From a virus: a DNA stretch of 28,732 bases. A model generated the notes under the pieces. It worked only from the letters and a program-made list of their open reading frames with translations. It searched no databases and had not been told where the DNA came from. The stretch lies in the IMG/VR virus record IMGVR_UViG_3300048597_000314, positions 1 to 28,732 of that record; one strand, given 5' to 3'. Both the position numbers and the translations under genes were made by a program. This document shows, piece after piece, positions 1 through 6,483 of this stretch (positions are counted from its first letter, which is position 1; each line of letters starts with the position of its first letter).

Positions 1-1157
1 CTGACGTTGCCGCCAACACATCTGCTCGTCATGCTGCTGTAACTGTCACTGATTCCGACACGATTAACTTCACCCTAGCTGGACAAGATATTACGGGTGT
101 TGTCAAAGACGGCAGTATCACTGCAAGCAAAATGTCTAGCGAATCTGCTACTAACGGACAGGTACTAACTGCAAATGGTTCTGGTGGTACAGCATGGCAA
201 AGCTCAGGTTCAGGATGGGATGGAACTACAGCAATTAACGTGACGGCAAATGCTGCTGCTAGTACTCCTTCTGTAATTTTAAGTGGTACGTGGTTTTCAG
301 GAGGGACTACAACTACCACCAAACCCCAGTTTCTGATTCAACCCACAGGCACTTCATCGACAAACTGGAGCGTGCAGGGGACGGGATTAGGTGTTAATGC
401 ACCTAGCGGGTTCACGGGGAACTTACTAGATTTGCAAGTAGGTGGAGTTAGTCGGTTTAAGTTTGACGTTGCAAACAAAAGATTTCATCTTTTTACTGAG
501 GGGAGTAGAGGGGATGCCTATTTTGATAAGGGAGGAGGCGGTGGCGATTGCCGACTTGTGGGATTTGGGGGGGGGAATGGATGGTTTGAATTAATAAATT
601 TTCCCAATGGGGTAAGGTCAGCTTCTCCCTTTGTAGTATCTTCATCAATTTCGCTAGTATCTTTTGGAAGATTAACCGATAAAAACCTAGAATTGCAAAG
701 TTTTGGTAGCAATGGAGCAGAGCCTCATTGTTATATCACTGGAGGAAACAGAAGTACAGTAGATGAGAACCCTGCGAAGTTTATTATTAATGCACGAGCT
801 AGGGGAGTGGGAACGGCAACCCCTAGTTTTCCTTTTGGCATTGATATTGAAATATCAGCAGGAGATGCATTTAGTGCTGCCACAAATGCAGCCCACGGTG
901 GAGATATATATTTAGATGGAGGTAGAGGTTATGGAACTGGAATTCATGGGTCCGTAAAAGTTGGCGCTACCCGTGGAGTTTTACAAATTGCTGGGGCAAT
1001 GACCGTTGCAACGCTTCCTAGTAGTCCTGCTATTGGAATGATTGCCCGTGTCACAAATGCAAATAGCCCATCACCAGGCAATACTGTTGCTGGGGGCGGG
1101 GTATCTAATGCACTGGTCTGGTATAACGGAACGAATTGGACTGTTTTAGGAGTTTAA
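1..1157 (+). CDS. Phage tail-fibre or appendage protein, 3' part (5' end outside window)
   Basis: The frame is open from base 3, upstream of the first ATG at 132, so this is the C-terminal part of a longer gene cut by the window edge. The readable part has about 384 residues and is rich in Gly, Ser, Thr, Ala and Asn. It contains the SATNGQVLTANGSGGTAWQ-type segment common in phage fibre and neck-appendage proteins. It ends with a compact tip containing ARVTNANSPSPGNTV and NALVWYNGTNWTVLGV, a C-terminus I associate with phage fibres. The role is inferred as host-surface recognition. No chaperone-like autoprocessing motif was recognised. A small gene follows after three bases, suggesting cotranscription. 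Confidence is high for a virion fibre-like protein and low for its exact position in the particle. Confidence 0.8.
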   Translation, partial: DVAANTSARHAAVTVTDSDTINFTLAGQDITGVVKDGSITASKMSSESATNGQVLTANGSGGTAWQSSGSGWDGTTAINVTANAAASTPSVILSGTWFSGGTTTTTKPQFLIQPTGTSSTNWSVQGTGLGVNAPSGFTGNLLDLQVGGVSRFKFDVANKRFHLFTEGSRGDAYFDKGGGGGDCRLVGFGGGNGWFELINFPNGVRSASPFVVSSSISLVSFGRLTDKNLELQSFGSNGAEPHCYITGGNRSTVDENPAKFIINARARGVGTATPSFPFGIDIEISAGDAFSAATNAAHGGDIYLDGGRGYGTGIHGSVKVGATRGVLQIAGAMTVATLPSSPAIGMIARVTNANSPSPGNTVAGGGVSNALVWYNGTNWTVLGV

Positions 1158-1160
1158 CTT

Positions 1161-1562
1161 ATGTCTATTACAAGCATTACTTTAACTTTATCTAAGCCTC
1201 GATTGATTGATGGTTGGGTTGCTGCTGCCAATGCTAATGGCGTTACCCCAGAAGAACTGGCAACTGAATTTTTGGAGAACCAGGGGCGCACTTATGCAGG
1301 AATTTATCATGTTGGAGTATGGACTGCTTCTGCCTTTGTGCTTAGGTTTACGTCCGAAGAAATTACTAACATTCGTACAACCGCAGAAAGTGATGCTAAT
1401 GTTGCTGATTTAATCAGCCAAATTGAGTTGGAACCCTTTGTATCTGTAGATGACGAAAGAGTATCTAATGGTATGGGTTATTTAGTTTCTTTAGGATTGT
1501 TAACTACGGAACGAGTCAATGAAATCATGAGCTATCAACGTCCTTCCTTGATATTAGAATGA
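1161..1562 (+). CDS. Hypothetical protein downstream of tail fibre
   Basis: This gene encodes 133 residues and I do not recognise a family. The ATG lies three bases after the tail-fibre stop and the stop overlaps the next ATG, so it sits in the tail operon. The sequence is acidic, mixed alpha/beta in character, and has no signal peptide, membrane segment or cysteine motif. It includes a segment beginning TLSKPRLIDGWVAAANANG and a C-terminal YLVSLGLLTTERVNEIM stretch that looks helical. Position suggests a fibre-assembly, fibre-associated or minor virion protein, but nothing in the sequence proves this. Confidence 0.65.
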   Translation: MSITSITLTLSKPRLIDGWVAAANANGVTPEELATEFLENQGRTYAGIYHVGVWTASAFVLRFTSEEITNIRTTAESDANVADLISQIELEPFVSVDDERVSNGMGYLVSLGLLTTERVNEIMSYQRPSLILE

Positions 1563-1678
1563 GCATTGCTTTAACTAATTGGCTCGGGGTCACTCAAGAA
1601 CACCGTAATGAGTGGGCGGATAAAGCAGTGGAGTTTAAGTTGCCTGCCGATTTTGTGGCAGTGGTGAGGGGGCAATAA
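1559..1678 (+). CDS. Small hypothetical protein, 39 residues
   Basis: The start codon overlaps the stop of the preceding gene as ATGA, the usual sign of translational coupling in phage operons. It encodes 39 residues starting MSIALTNWLGVTQEHRNEWA and including a DKAVEFKLPADFVAVVRGQ ending. There is no membrane segment or recognised domain. It closes the rightward tail operon just before a hairpin. It may belong to the fibre module, but no function can be assigned. Confidence 0.5.
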   Translation: MSIALTNWLGVTQEHRNEWADKAVEFKLPADFVAVVRGQ

Positions 1679-1681
1679 CAA

Positions 1682-1702
1682 ACCTCCCATGGTTAGGGAG
1701 GT
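1682..1702 (-). terminator. Hairpin between convergent transcription units
   Basis: ACCTCCC at 1682-1688 pairs perfectly with GGGAGGT at 1696-1702 around a seven-base loop. Read on the minus strand the stem is followed by a T-rich TTTGTTATT stretch, so it is best placed as the end of the leftward two-gene unit. It may also stop rightward tail transcripts, although no T run follows on that side. Confidence 0.5.
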
Positions 1703-1726
1703 GGAGGTGGATATAGGTGGGGTCTA

Positions 1727-2155
1727 TTAGCTGAGAGCGGCGATTAGCTGGTCCTTGGAGAGCTTTTTATAACCCTTCACTTTGCCCTGGGCAAGGCGGT
1801 AGAGGTCCCTCACCCCCATCTTGGATAGGTCGGGGGTGAACCCTTGGATGGGGTCAGGCTTGGCGGTGGCAACGGACACGGGACAAAGGGCAGTGGGAGC
1901 AAGGATCGCCGGTTTGGCTACCTCCTCTTTAATCAAACTGGCGAGGGTGGCTTTGGCATGGGCGGGGGCAACAGGCTCAACAGGCTTAGGGCAGAGGTCA
2001 CGCTCCAATTCAGCGGGCAGGTCAACGGGCGGCTCAGGAAAGTAGTCAATGGAGGCGGCGGGGTCGGCGATCGGTGCGACGGTCTTTTTCTTGGGTTGGA
2101 ACAGTCCAATCAAAACGATGTAGGCGACGGTCAAAACGATGATTTCTTGAAGCAT
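1727..2155 (-). CDS. Membrane-anchored protein with C-terminal Rho_N/SAP-like motif
   Basis: The product has 142 residues. Residues 1-19 form a single hydrophobic segment (MLQEIIVLTVAYIVLIGLF) followed by a basic QPKKK stop-transfer, so the N terminus is a membrane anchor. A Pro/Ala-rich linker follows. The last 35 residues, including MGVRDLYRLAQGKVKGYKKL and a DQLIAAL ending, resemble the helix-extended-helix fold of Rho_N and SAP domains. An upstream in-frame ATG exists at 2161, but AAAGGA is adjacent to it and lies seven bases before the ATG at 2155, so 2155 is preferred. It probably shares a transcript with the gene ending at 2253. A role in tethering nucleic acid or protein to the membrane is only a guess. 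Confidence 0.6.
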   Translation of the reverse strand: MLQEIIVLTVAYIVLIGLFQPKKKTVAPIADPAASIDYFPEPPVDLPAELERDLCPKPVEPVAPAHAKATLASLIKEEVAKPAILAPTALCPVSVATAKPDPIQGFTPDLSKMGVRDLYRLAQGKVKGYKKLSKDQLIAALS

Positions 2156-2222
2156 GGTCATTTCCTTTGGGTAGATGTGGCGGCAAGGGCGGTGTAGAGG
2201 GTGCCCTAGGCAGTTTTTGTGG

Positions 2223-2243
2223 TGGGAGATTACCTAGCTCCCA
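2223..2243. repeat. Short inverted repeat after small minus-strand gene
   Basis: TGGGAG at 2223-2228 pairs with CTCCCA at 2238-2243 around a nine-base loop, just downstream of the minus-strand stop at 2253. It has no clear T run. It shares CTCCCATGG with the hairpin at 1682-1702. It could attenuate the two-gene unit or stabilise mRNA. Confidence 0.35.
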
Positions 2244-2252
2244 TGGGGTGGA

Positions 2253-2567
2253 TTAAGCGGCTAACTGGAGAGTTTGGATGGCGAGGTTGGACAGGAATTC
2301 ATTGTGGCGATCCTGCTCCTCGTCAGGGTTGAAACACTCTACATTGATACCGTAGCGGTCACAGTCGGCATAGAGTTGGTCAAGTCCGAGGTCGGCGCAG
2401 AACTGGTCAATTTCGGCTTGGCGGCGGGCTTTGCGGGCTTTGGGGGTATCTGCGGTCAGTTGGTCGTAGGCGGCTTGGAGGACTGCTTTCTTGGAGTTGA
2501 GCTTGGGAACCTTGTGTCCCTGTTGGCGTAAGGCTTTGAGGGCGGTCTGGAGTTGGCGGTAGTTCAT
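2253..2567 (-). CDS. Small protein with SAP-like N terminus
   Basis: The 104-residue product starts MNYRQLQTALKALRQQG, followed by KLNSKKAVLQAAYDQL. This helix-turn-helix pattern resembles SAP, LEM or Rho_N domains. The rest is charged and includes a basic KARKARRQAE stretch and an acidic FNPDEEQDRH segment. The frame is open to 2669, but AAGGAA eight bases before the ATG at 2567 fixes the start there, and a promoter lies inside the longer version. It is the first gene of a leftward unit with the gene at 1727-2155. Function is unknown; DNA or RNA binding is possible. Confidence 0.6.
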   Translation of the reverse strand: MNYRQLQTALKALRQQGHKVPKLNSKKAVLQAAYDQLTADTPKARKARRQAEIDQFCADLGLDQLYADCDRYGINVECFNPDEEQDRHNEFLSNLAIQTLQLAA

Positions 2568-2633
2568 GGTTTTAATTCCTTTGTGTTGTGTCTGTGGCGG
2601 TCGAGGCGGTGTTGCGATTGCCTCATGTAAACT

Positions 2634-2662
2634 ACTATAGTCGGTTACTCTAAATAAGTCAA
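2634..2662 (-). promoter_or_regulatory. Near-consensus sigma-70 promoter, leftward
   Basis: On the minus strand TTGACT (2662-2657) and TATAGT (2639-2634) are separated by exactly 17 bases. This is one of the best promoter matches in the window. It lies 67 bases before the start at 2567 and should drive the two-gene leftward unit independently of the tail operon, possibly in the lysogen. Confidence 0.7.
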
Positions 2663-2735
2663 CCCCCAAAAAGAAAAATTTTTTTATGTGCCTAAAACCC
2701 TTAGATAGAATAAGGATGTTATGGAGTAACCAACT

Positions 2736-2906
2736 ATGATTAGCGAAGCTCTTAAAGCGGCTCAGCGTCGCTACCGAGATAAACCTGATGTAAAAGAAAA
2801 ACGACGGGAATATGATCGCCGTCGTAATCGTGCAGAATATATGCGAGAGTATCGCCGCCGAAAGAAAGAGGAGTCTATCCAGGCAGACGATACTGCCACC
2901 ACTTAG
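2736..2906 (+). CDS. Small highly basic protein
   Basis: It encodes 56 residues. GGAG lies nine bases before the ATG. The central part is dominated by Arg, Lys, Tyr and Glu (AQRRYRDKPDVKEKRREYDR, then YMREYRRRKKEE), with repeated R-x-x-Y spacing. Small phage proteins of this composition often bind nucleic acid, though no named family was recognised. Its 3' end overlaps the 3' end of the leftward methyltransferase gene by 32 bases, so the two are convergent. It is a lone rightward gene between leftward units. Confidence 0.5.
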   Translation: MISEALKAAQRRYRDKPDVKEKRREYDRRRNRAEYMREYRRRKKEESIQADDTATT

Positions 2907-3486
2907 TCACGGTATGCTCTGGCAATAATTCGTCCACTGCCTTAATTACCCCTGGCCAACTAGGTTGATAATCGTCCCCGGCAAGCAATCCGCCGGGTTT
3001 TATTTTTGGTAACCATGCCTCTACATCTGCCTTGACCGCCTCATATTCGTGCTGGCCATCCAAAAACACCATGTCCAGGCTGGCGTCCTCAAACCGTCGG
3101 GCGGCCGTCACCGAGTCCTGTTTAATGGTCCGCACATAATCGCCACATTCACTGGCGGCAAGGTTCTCCCGAAATATTCCTTCTAACGTTTTGCCCTGAC
3201 CGGCGATCGCCTTTAGTTCCATGCTGTGCTCTGGGGAACCCTCAAAGGTGTCGAAGGCATAGAAGAAAATTGGCTTCCCTGACTGGCGGATTTTGTCAGC
3301 GAGATAGATGGTGCTGCGGCCTTGCCAGATGCCGATTTCTACCACTTTGACGATGCCGGTGGACTGCTCCACAAATTGGTCGTAAAGTTCGGACCACCCA
3401 AACCAACCGGGGATAGCTTCCCAATTAAACGGGGCGGCCCCACTTTTGCTGGAGGAGTTGGGCTGAGGTTGAGAAGGTGTATTCAT
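2875..3486 (-). CDS. Class I SAM-dependent methyltransferase (Methyltransf_24-like)
   Basis: The product has 203 residues. Near residues 46-58 the VVEIGIWQGRST segment matches the glycine-rich AdoMet-binding loop, followed by an acidic FYAFDTFEGSPE segment at the second strand. Around residues 140-150 MVFLDGQHEYEAV and then KPGGLLAGDDY match motifs of the Methyltransf_24 and cephalosporin-hydroxylase-like group, which often methylate sugars or small molecules. The first 20 residues are low-complexity. Its start lies 62 bases inside the upstream glycosyltransferase gene, so the pair is cotranscribed and probably acts on one glycan. Likely cytoplasmic. Substrate is unknown; a surface polysaccharide or a virion glycan fits the pairing. 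Confidence 0.75.
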   Translation of the reverse strand: MNTPSQPQPNSSSKSGAAPFNWEAIPGWFGWSELYDQFVEQSTGIVKVVEIGIWQGRSTIYLADKIRQSGKPIFFYAFDTFEGSPEHSMELKAIAGQGKTLEGIFRENLAASECGDYVRTIKQDSVTAARRFEDASLDMVFLDGQHEYEAVKADVEAWLPKIKPGGLLAGDDYQPSWPGVIKAVDELLPEHTVTKWWQYRLPG

Positions 3487-4042
3487 TTACGAGTTTGCGT
3501 AGGGGGTCAGATTTAATCGTGTTGCTGGCGTTGTTGTGGTGCTTACATTCCAAGCCAGTCTCTAGGGCTGGATAGCCTGCTAGGTGGAGGCGGTGGTAAT
3601 AGTCGTTATCCAGGTGGTAGAAGGGGAACCGCAACCAGTCCCACTCCCCGGTTTCGGTTACCGCCCGGGTGTTAAATACACAGCAGACGTCGTAGTTGGA
3701 AAACAGCACCCCCCAGGGATCAACCACCTCGGAAGCGTAGCGATAGAGTCCGTCAATGGTGCCGGGTTCTGGCTCCCCGTCGTTGTGCTGGAAACCGAAG
3801 ACATCCAACTTTTCCTCAATTGCCATATTCCTGATCCAATTCATGGTCTGGGCGGTGGTCAGGGGCACCGTGGCCCGCCGAACCTCCACCGCCCAAAGGT
3901 GGTGATAATTGGCAATTTCTCCGGTGGCTGAGTTATCCAGGACAACCACTTTGCCCTCGGCGATCGTTCCTATAGCCGACTGAACAGCAAGGGAGGTCAA
4001 ATCTGGTCTATTGACGTGGGGAATGAAGTGCAGAAAGTTCAC
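3425..4042 (-). CDS. Glycosyltransferase-like protein, GT-A/GT2 type
   Basis: It encodes 205 residues from a GTG start; an ATG at 4050 is in another frame and stops after three codons. The N-terminal strand-helix pattern, GKVVVLDNSATGE, the middle segment DVFGFQHNDGEPEPG and a late FYHLDNDYYHRLHLAGY segment fit a GT-A nucleotide-sugar fold, where D/N-rich loops hold metal and substrate. At about 200 residues it is short for a full GT2 enzyme. No membrane segment is seen. The next gene is an overlapping methyltransferase, suggesting glycan modification. No Shine-Dalgarno sequence is evident, so the exact start is uncertain. It could instead be an inactive GT-like protein. Confidence 0.6.
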   Translation of the reverse strand: MNFLHFIPHVNRPDLTSLAVQSAIGTIAEGKVVVLDNSATGEIANYHHLWAVEVRRATVPLTTAQTMNWIRNMAIEEKLDVFGFQHNDGEPEPGTIDGLYRYASEVVDPWGVLFSNYDVCCVFNTRAVTETGEWDWLRFPFYHLDNDYYHRLHLAGYPALETGLECKHHNNASNTIKSDPLRKLVNEYTFSTSAQLLQQKWGRPV

Positions 4043-4273
4043 GGCGTCATGGTAGTTTCTGCGGCTATTTTAACCTTCCCTAGTTTTTCCCTGGCAAATG
4101 ATGAGAGTGATGCACAGAATGTATAATTCTGTGTTTGTAAAAATGGCTTCTAGCCTAGATTTGGTGGAACTTAAAGTCGATCCATTAATTTTTGAAGCTG
4201 TGTTCTCTTCTCAAGGATTGGGGAAGCTGAATCCTTTGTTAGATAAGGGTTTGGCTTTCCGTTTTTTTCTTCC
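4043..4273. other. Spacer behind integrase gene, candidate attP region
   Basis: This 231-base spacer lies between the 3' end of integrase and the start of the glycosyltransferase. It is AT-rich and contains a TATAAT-like box at about 4129-4134 with no good -35 partner. A frame at 4098-4343 of 81 codons covers it and runs into the integrase 3' end on the opposite strand. That frame has no ribosome-binding site or recognisable domain and is not called. Phage attachment sites often lie beside int, so this is where attP is most likely, but no core can be recognised without the host sequence. Confidence 0.3.
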
Positions 4274-5350
4274 CTATTTTTTCCCTGGGGTCAAATTCTC
4301 CCAAACTCCATCAAAATCTATTTGGTCTAGGTGCCGCAAATAGTTGTCATAGTGGACTTTCAGGCTGTGGCCCATCCACTTGGCCACAATGGCAGGACTA
4401 ATCCCTAGCCGTGCTGCTCTGATGGCATAGGCATCCCGCAATACCTGGCGAGTGTACGGGACATAATGACGGCGGAATTGCTGTCCCACCAATCGCCCGT
4501 TATTGCTATTTATTGGCGATCGCATTTCGATGGGTTGGGGGCTGGTTAATTTAAATAAATCTACCCAGTCGGGGTGCAGTGGATAGACAACCCTTTCCTG
4601 GGTTTTGGTGGTTCTAGCCACATGGACTCTGGGCCAGTCGTAGGTTATCCCTGCTAGTTCGTGGGGTCGCAATCCGTAGGTGGCGATCATGCCATATAGC
4701 CATTTGCATGGGCCGGGCTGAAGCACTATCCAGGCGTCAATAACTTCGTTGTCGGTGGGGATATACCGCAATTCCGGCTTATATTTGCCCCGCAGTTTAC
4801 GCCAATCGTAGGTAAACGTTAGTCCGCAGAATTTCCCTAGGGCACTATAGGCCATATGCCATGCTTCCCTGATGCGGGTATCGGGGGCGGTGGCGGACAC
4901 TAATTTCTGCTTCAGCACGTCCGCAGTTAGCCGCTGGTCCAGTGGCAGCACCGAAAATGGGCGGGCATAGCTCCAACGGTAATATTCCTCCCTCCCGGGC
5001 GTCTTTTGGTGGGTATCCCAGAAATTTTTCTCAAACCTGGCGATCGCCGTCTCTATGTTTTCTTTGGCGGGAACTACCACCAAGGGGGCTGACTCGGTTC
5101 GAGGGGCGGGGTTGCTTTGCCAGTCGTCCCAATTGAACCGTTCCAACATTAGGTCGGATTCTAATTTTTGCGCCTTCCCTAGCGCTATTTTTGTCCCCTG
5201 AGCGGTGGCGGGGCACCCTGTCCTAATATCTGTCTGTTTCCACTGTCCACTGCCGTCTTTAGCGGGCACTGTGGCTCGCAAATAAAGCCTATTACCCTTG
5301 GCCCGCAACTTCACCCTATCTAGTTTGGCGTTGGCGGTGTCAAGGTTCAT
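4274..5350 (-). CDS. int: Tyrosine recombinase (phage integrase)
   Basis: The product has 358 residues, normal for phage integrases. Residues 10-75 look like the arm-binding domain, 100-185 the core-binding SAM-like domain and 195-345 the catalytic domain. Visible catalytic candidates are Arg228 in YGLRPHEL, Lys249 in ARTTKTQE, Arg305 in VLRDAYAIR, His328 in WMGHS and Tyr337 in DNYLRH. The usual His of the H-x-x-R box appears to be Gln302. Family knowledge implies integration and excision at an att site. Its ATG overlaps the stop of the upstream exported-protein gene by one base, making it the last gene of the repressor operon. Confidence in the family is very high. Confidence 0.95.
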   Translation of the reverse strand: MNLDTANAKLDRVKLRAKGNRLYLRATVPAKDGSGQWKQTDIRTGCPATAQGTKIALGKAQKLESDLMLERFNWDDWQSNPAPRTESAPLVVVPAKENIETAIARFEKNFWDTHQKTPGREEYYRWSYARPFSVLPLDQRLTADVLKQKLVSATAPDTRIREAWHMAYSALGKFCGLTFTYDWRKLRGKYKPELRYIPTDNEVIDAWIVLQPGPCKWLYGMIATYGLRPHELAGITYDWPRVHVARTTKTQERVVYPLHPDWVDLFKLTSPQPIEMRSPINSNNGRLVGQQFRRHYVPYTRQVLRDAYAIRAARLGISPAIVAKWMGHSLKVHYDNYLRHLDQIDFDGVWENLTPGKK

Positions 5351-5691
5351 CAGTTGGCTTGCCGATAGCGTTCAAATTGGATAGGGCAATTTGCCAACTG
5401 GTATTCAATTTCTCTGGCGAGGAGGATGTCAAGCAGGGCATCCCTTGCCGGTCTATTAGATAGCATCAAAATTGCGTCCCGATGCAACTCCCCACCCTCA
5501 ATGGACAAAGCTGAATGCATAGCTTCCATGTTATATATCCCCTCTCCCAACAATCTGCACCGCATTGCTCCCCGATATTCTCCCAATGAGGACGCTAAGT
5601 CTATCTCAGTCAATGTCTGCGCCAACAGGGATTGCCCCCCGGCCACGATGGTCAGGGGAGAAACTAATAAGGCAAATAGGGCTTGTTTCAT
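5350..5691 (-). CDS. Small exported protein between repressor and integrase
   Basis: It encodes 113 residues. The frame is open to 5772, but the ATG at 5691 lies just after the repressor stop and creates a signal peptide: a single Lys, a hydrophobic core (ALFALLVSPLTIVAGG) and a likely SLLA cleavage site near residue 24. The mature part is acidic with two Cys residues, including MRCRLLGEG and YQLANCP, which could form a disulfide. No known family was recognised. It is cotranscribed with repressor and integrase, so it is probably made in the lysogen and acts in the periplasm. Superinfection exclusion or another lysogenic-conversion role would fit but is inference. Confidence 0.65.
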   Translation of the reverse strand: MKQALFALLVSPLTIVAGGQSLLAQTLTEIDLASSLGEYRGAMRCRLLGEGIYNMEAMHSALSIEGGELHRDAILMLSNRPARDALLDILLAREIEYQLANCPIQFERYRQAN

Positions 5692-5695
5692 TCTT

Positions 5696-6067
5696 TTACA
5701 CGGCGATCGCCTTCTTAGGTGCTTTCTTGGTTTTGTAGACTGACGGTTTTTCGCATGCTGCCAGTCGTCCATCGGTCAGGATGGAATACATTTCATTAAA
5801 CGACATGCCACCCCACTCTGCTTGGACGAACAACAGAAGCGTATCTGCGTCGGCCTTGCCTGCACCCCGCTCAATTCCGCTCAGAGTAGTAAAAGAAAAG
5901 GGATACCCAGTCCTTTCGGTTATATAATCAGCGGCAAGTCTTAGGGACATCCCCATTGTTTCTTTGCGAAACTCACGAAGTAGTCGCCCTAATTTTTTTT
6001 GCCCCTTTTCGGTTGCACGCAAAGGACTGACTCTAGCTTGCTTTGGCTTTTCTAGCGTGTTGTACAT
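5696..6067 (-). CDS. XRE-family helix-turn-helix repressor
   Basis: The product has 123 residues. Residues 26-75 match a Cro/CI-type HTH: GRLLREFRKETMGMSLRLAA, then FTTLSGIERGAGKADADTLL, where LSGIERG is the typical turn and recognition-helix ending. There is no C-terminal LexA-like peptidase, so induction is not by simple self-cleavage. The basic tail ends in VYKTKKAPKKAIAV. A strong AGGAGGT lies six bases before the ATG. It faces the early operon across a 100-base switch region and heads the integrase operon, so it is the best candidate for the lysogeny repressor. It could instead be an immunity regulator of another kind. Confidence 0.85.
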   Translation of the reverse strand: MYNTLEKPKQARVSPLRATEKGQKKLGRLLREFRKETMGMSLRLAADYITERTGYPFSFTTLSGIERGAGKADADTLLLFVQAEWGGMSFNEMYSILTDGRLAACEKPSVYKTKKAPKKAIAV

Positions 6068-6101
6068 AAGATACCTCCTGTAGAAGTTTTAGCACAAATC
6101 G

Positions 6102-6131
6102 TTGACATCCGAAAGGTGTTGCATGTACGAT
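6102..6131 (+). promoter_or_regulatory. Candidate rightward early promoter
   Basis: TTGACA at 6102-6107 is a perfect -35 hexamer. TACGAT at 6126-6131 lies 18 bases downstream and agrees with the -10 consensus at four positions. The pair points to the early operon starting at 6168. A second -10-like TATAAA begins at about 6138, so the exact start of transcription is uncertain. Confidence 0.6.
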
Positions 6132-6170
6132 ACGCCGTATAAAATTTTTTTGTATGGCTAACGGTACATG
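6122..6170. promoter_or_regulatory. Candidate operator region with nested inverted repeats
   Basis: A perfect palindrome ATACG-C-CGTAT occupies 6130-6140 and overlaps the -10 of the early promoter. A wider inverted repeat pairs CATGTAC at 6122-6128 with GTACATG at 6164-6170, the latter containing the ATG of the first early gene. Such dyads between divergent repressor and early genes are expected binding sites for the XRE repressor or the RHH protein. Binding itself is inferred. Confidence 0.5.
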
Positions 6171-6353
6171 AGACAAAAAGCGGGTCGCATCAAGCGACGT
6201 TACACCACGCTCAGGTTATCCGAGCAGGACATTTTGATCGCAGAAGAGGCTGCAAGCCTTCTTTCCTTAAACCGTTCTGAGTTTATTCGAGAGGCGATTC
6301 AGAAACACGGTTTGGCAACTATCAAGAAATTTTCGAGGAAATCCGATGGCTGA
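6168..6353 (+). CDS. Ribbon-helix-helix (CopG-type) small regulator
   Basis: It encodes 61 residues. RRYTTLRLSEQDILIAEEAA followed by LLSLNRSEFIREAI fits a ribbon-helix-helix fold, with the beta strand at about residues 10-16 and two helices after it. It is the first gene rightward of the switch and its ATG lies inside an inverted repeat. No clear Shine-Dalgarno sequence precedes it. Position is that of Cro in lambdoid phages, so it may repress the repressor promoter or its own. This is an inference from position and fold. Confidence 0.7.
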   Translation: MRQKAGRIKRRYTTLRLSEQDILIAEEAASLLSLNRSEFIREAIQKHGLATIKKFSRKSDG

Positions 6354-6483
6354 TTTGATTCTTTACAACATCCAAAAGCTTCCCACACTTCCGCCCATTC
6401 CGGCGATCGATTCTTTCACCAAGGCTGAACAACAACTGCACCGCAGTATTCGTTCCCGTCGCAAATTCCAGGGGGTTAAGTGA
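6346..6483 (+). CDS. Small hypothetical early protein, 45 residues
   Basis: The ATG lies inside the 3' end of the RHH gene and is preceded by GAGGAA at a good distance. It encodes 45 residues with a Pro-rich QKLPTLPPIPAID segment and a basic end (RSIRSRRKFQGVK). No domain was recognised. Its stop overlaps the start of the next gene as TGATG, supporting translational coupling. The composition would allow a short peptide that contacts protein or nucleic acid. Confidence 0.55.
   Translation: MADLILYNIQKLPTLPPIPAIDSFTKAEQQLHRSIRSRRKFQGVK

Noticed and set aside
4098-4343. 81-codon rightward frame behind integrase
   Set aside because: It has no ribosome-binding site or recognisable domain, and its last third is antisense to the integrase 3' end.
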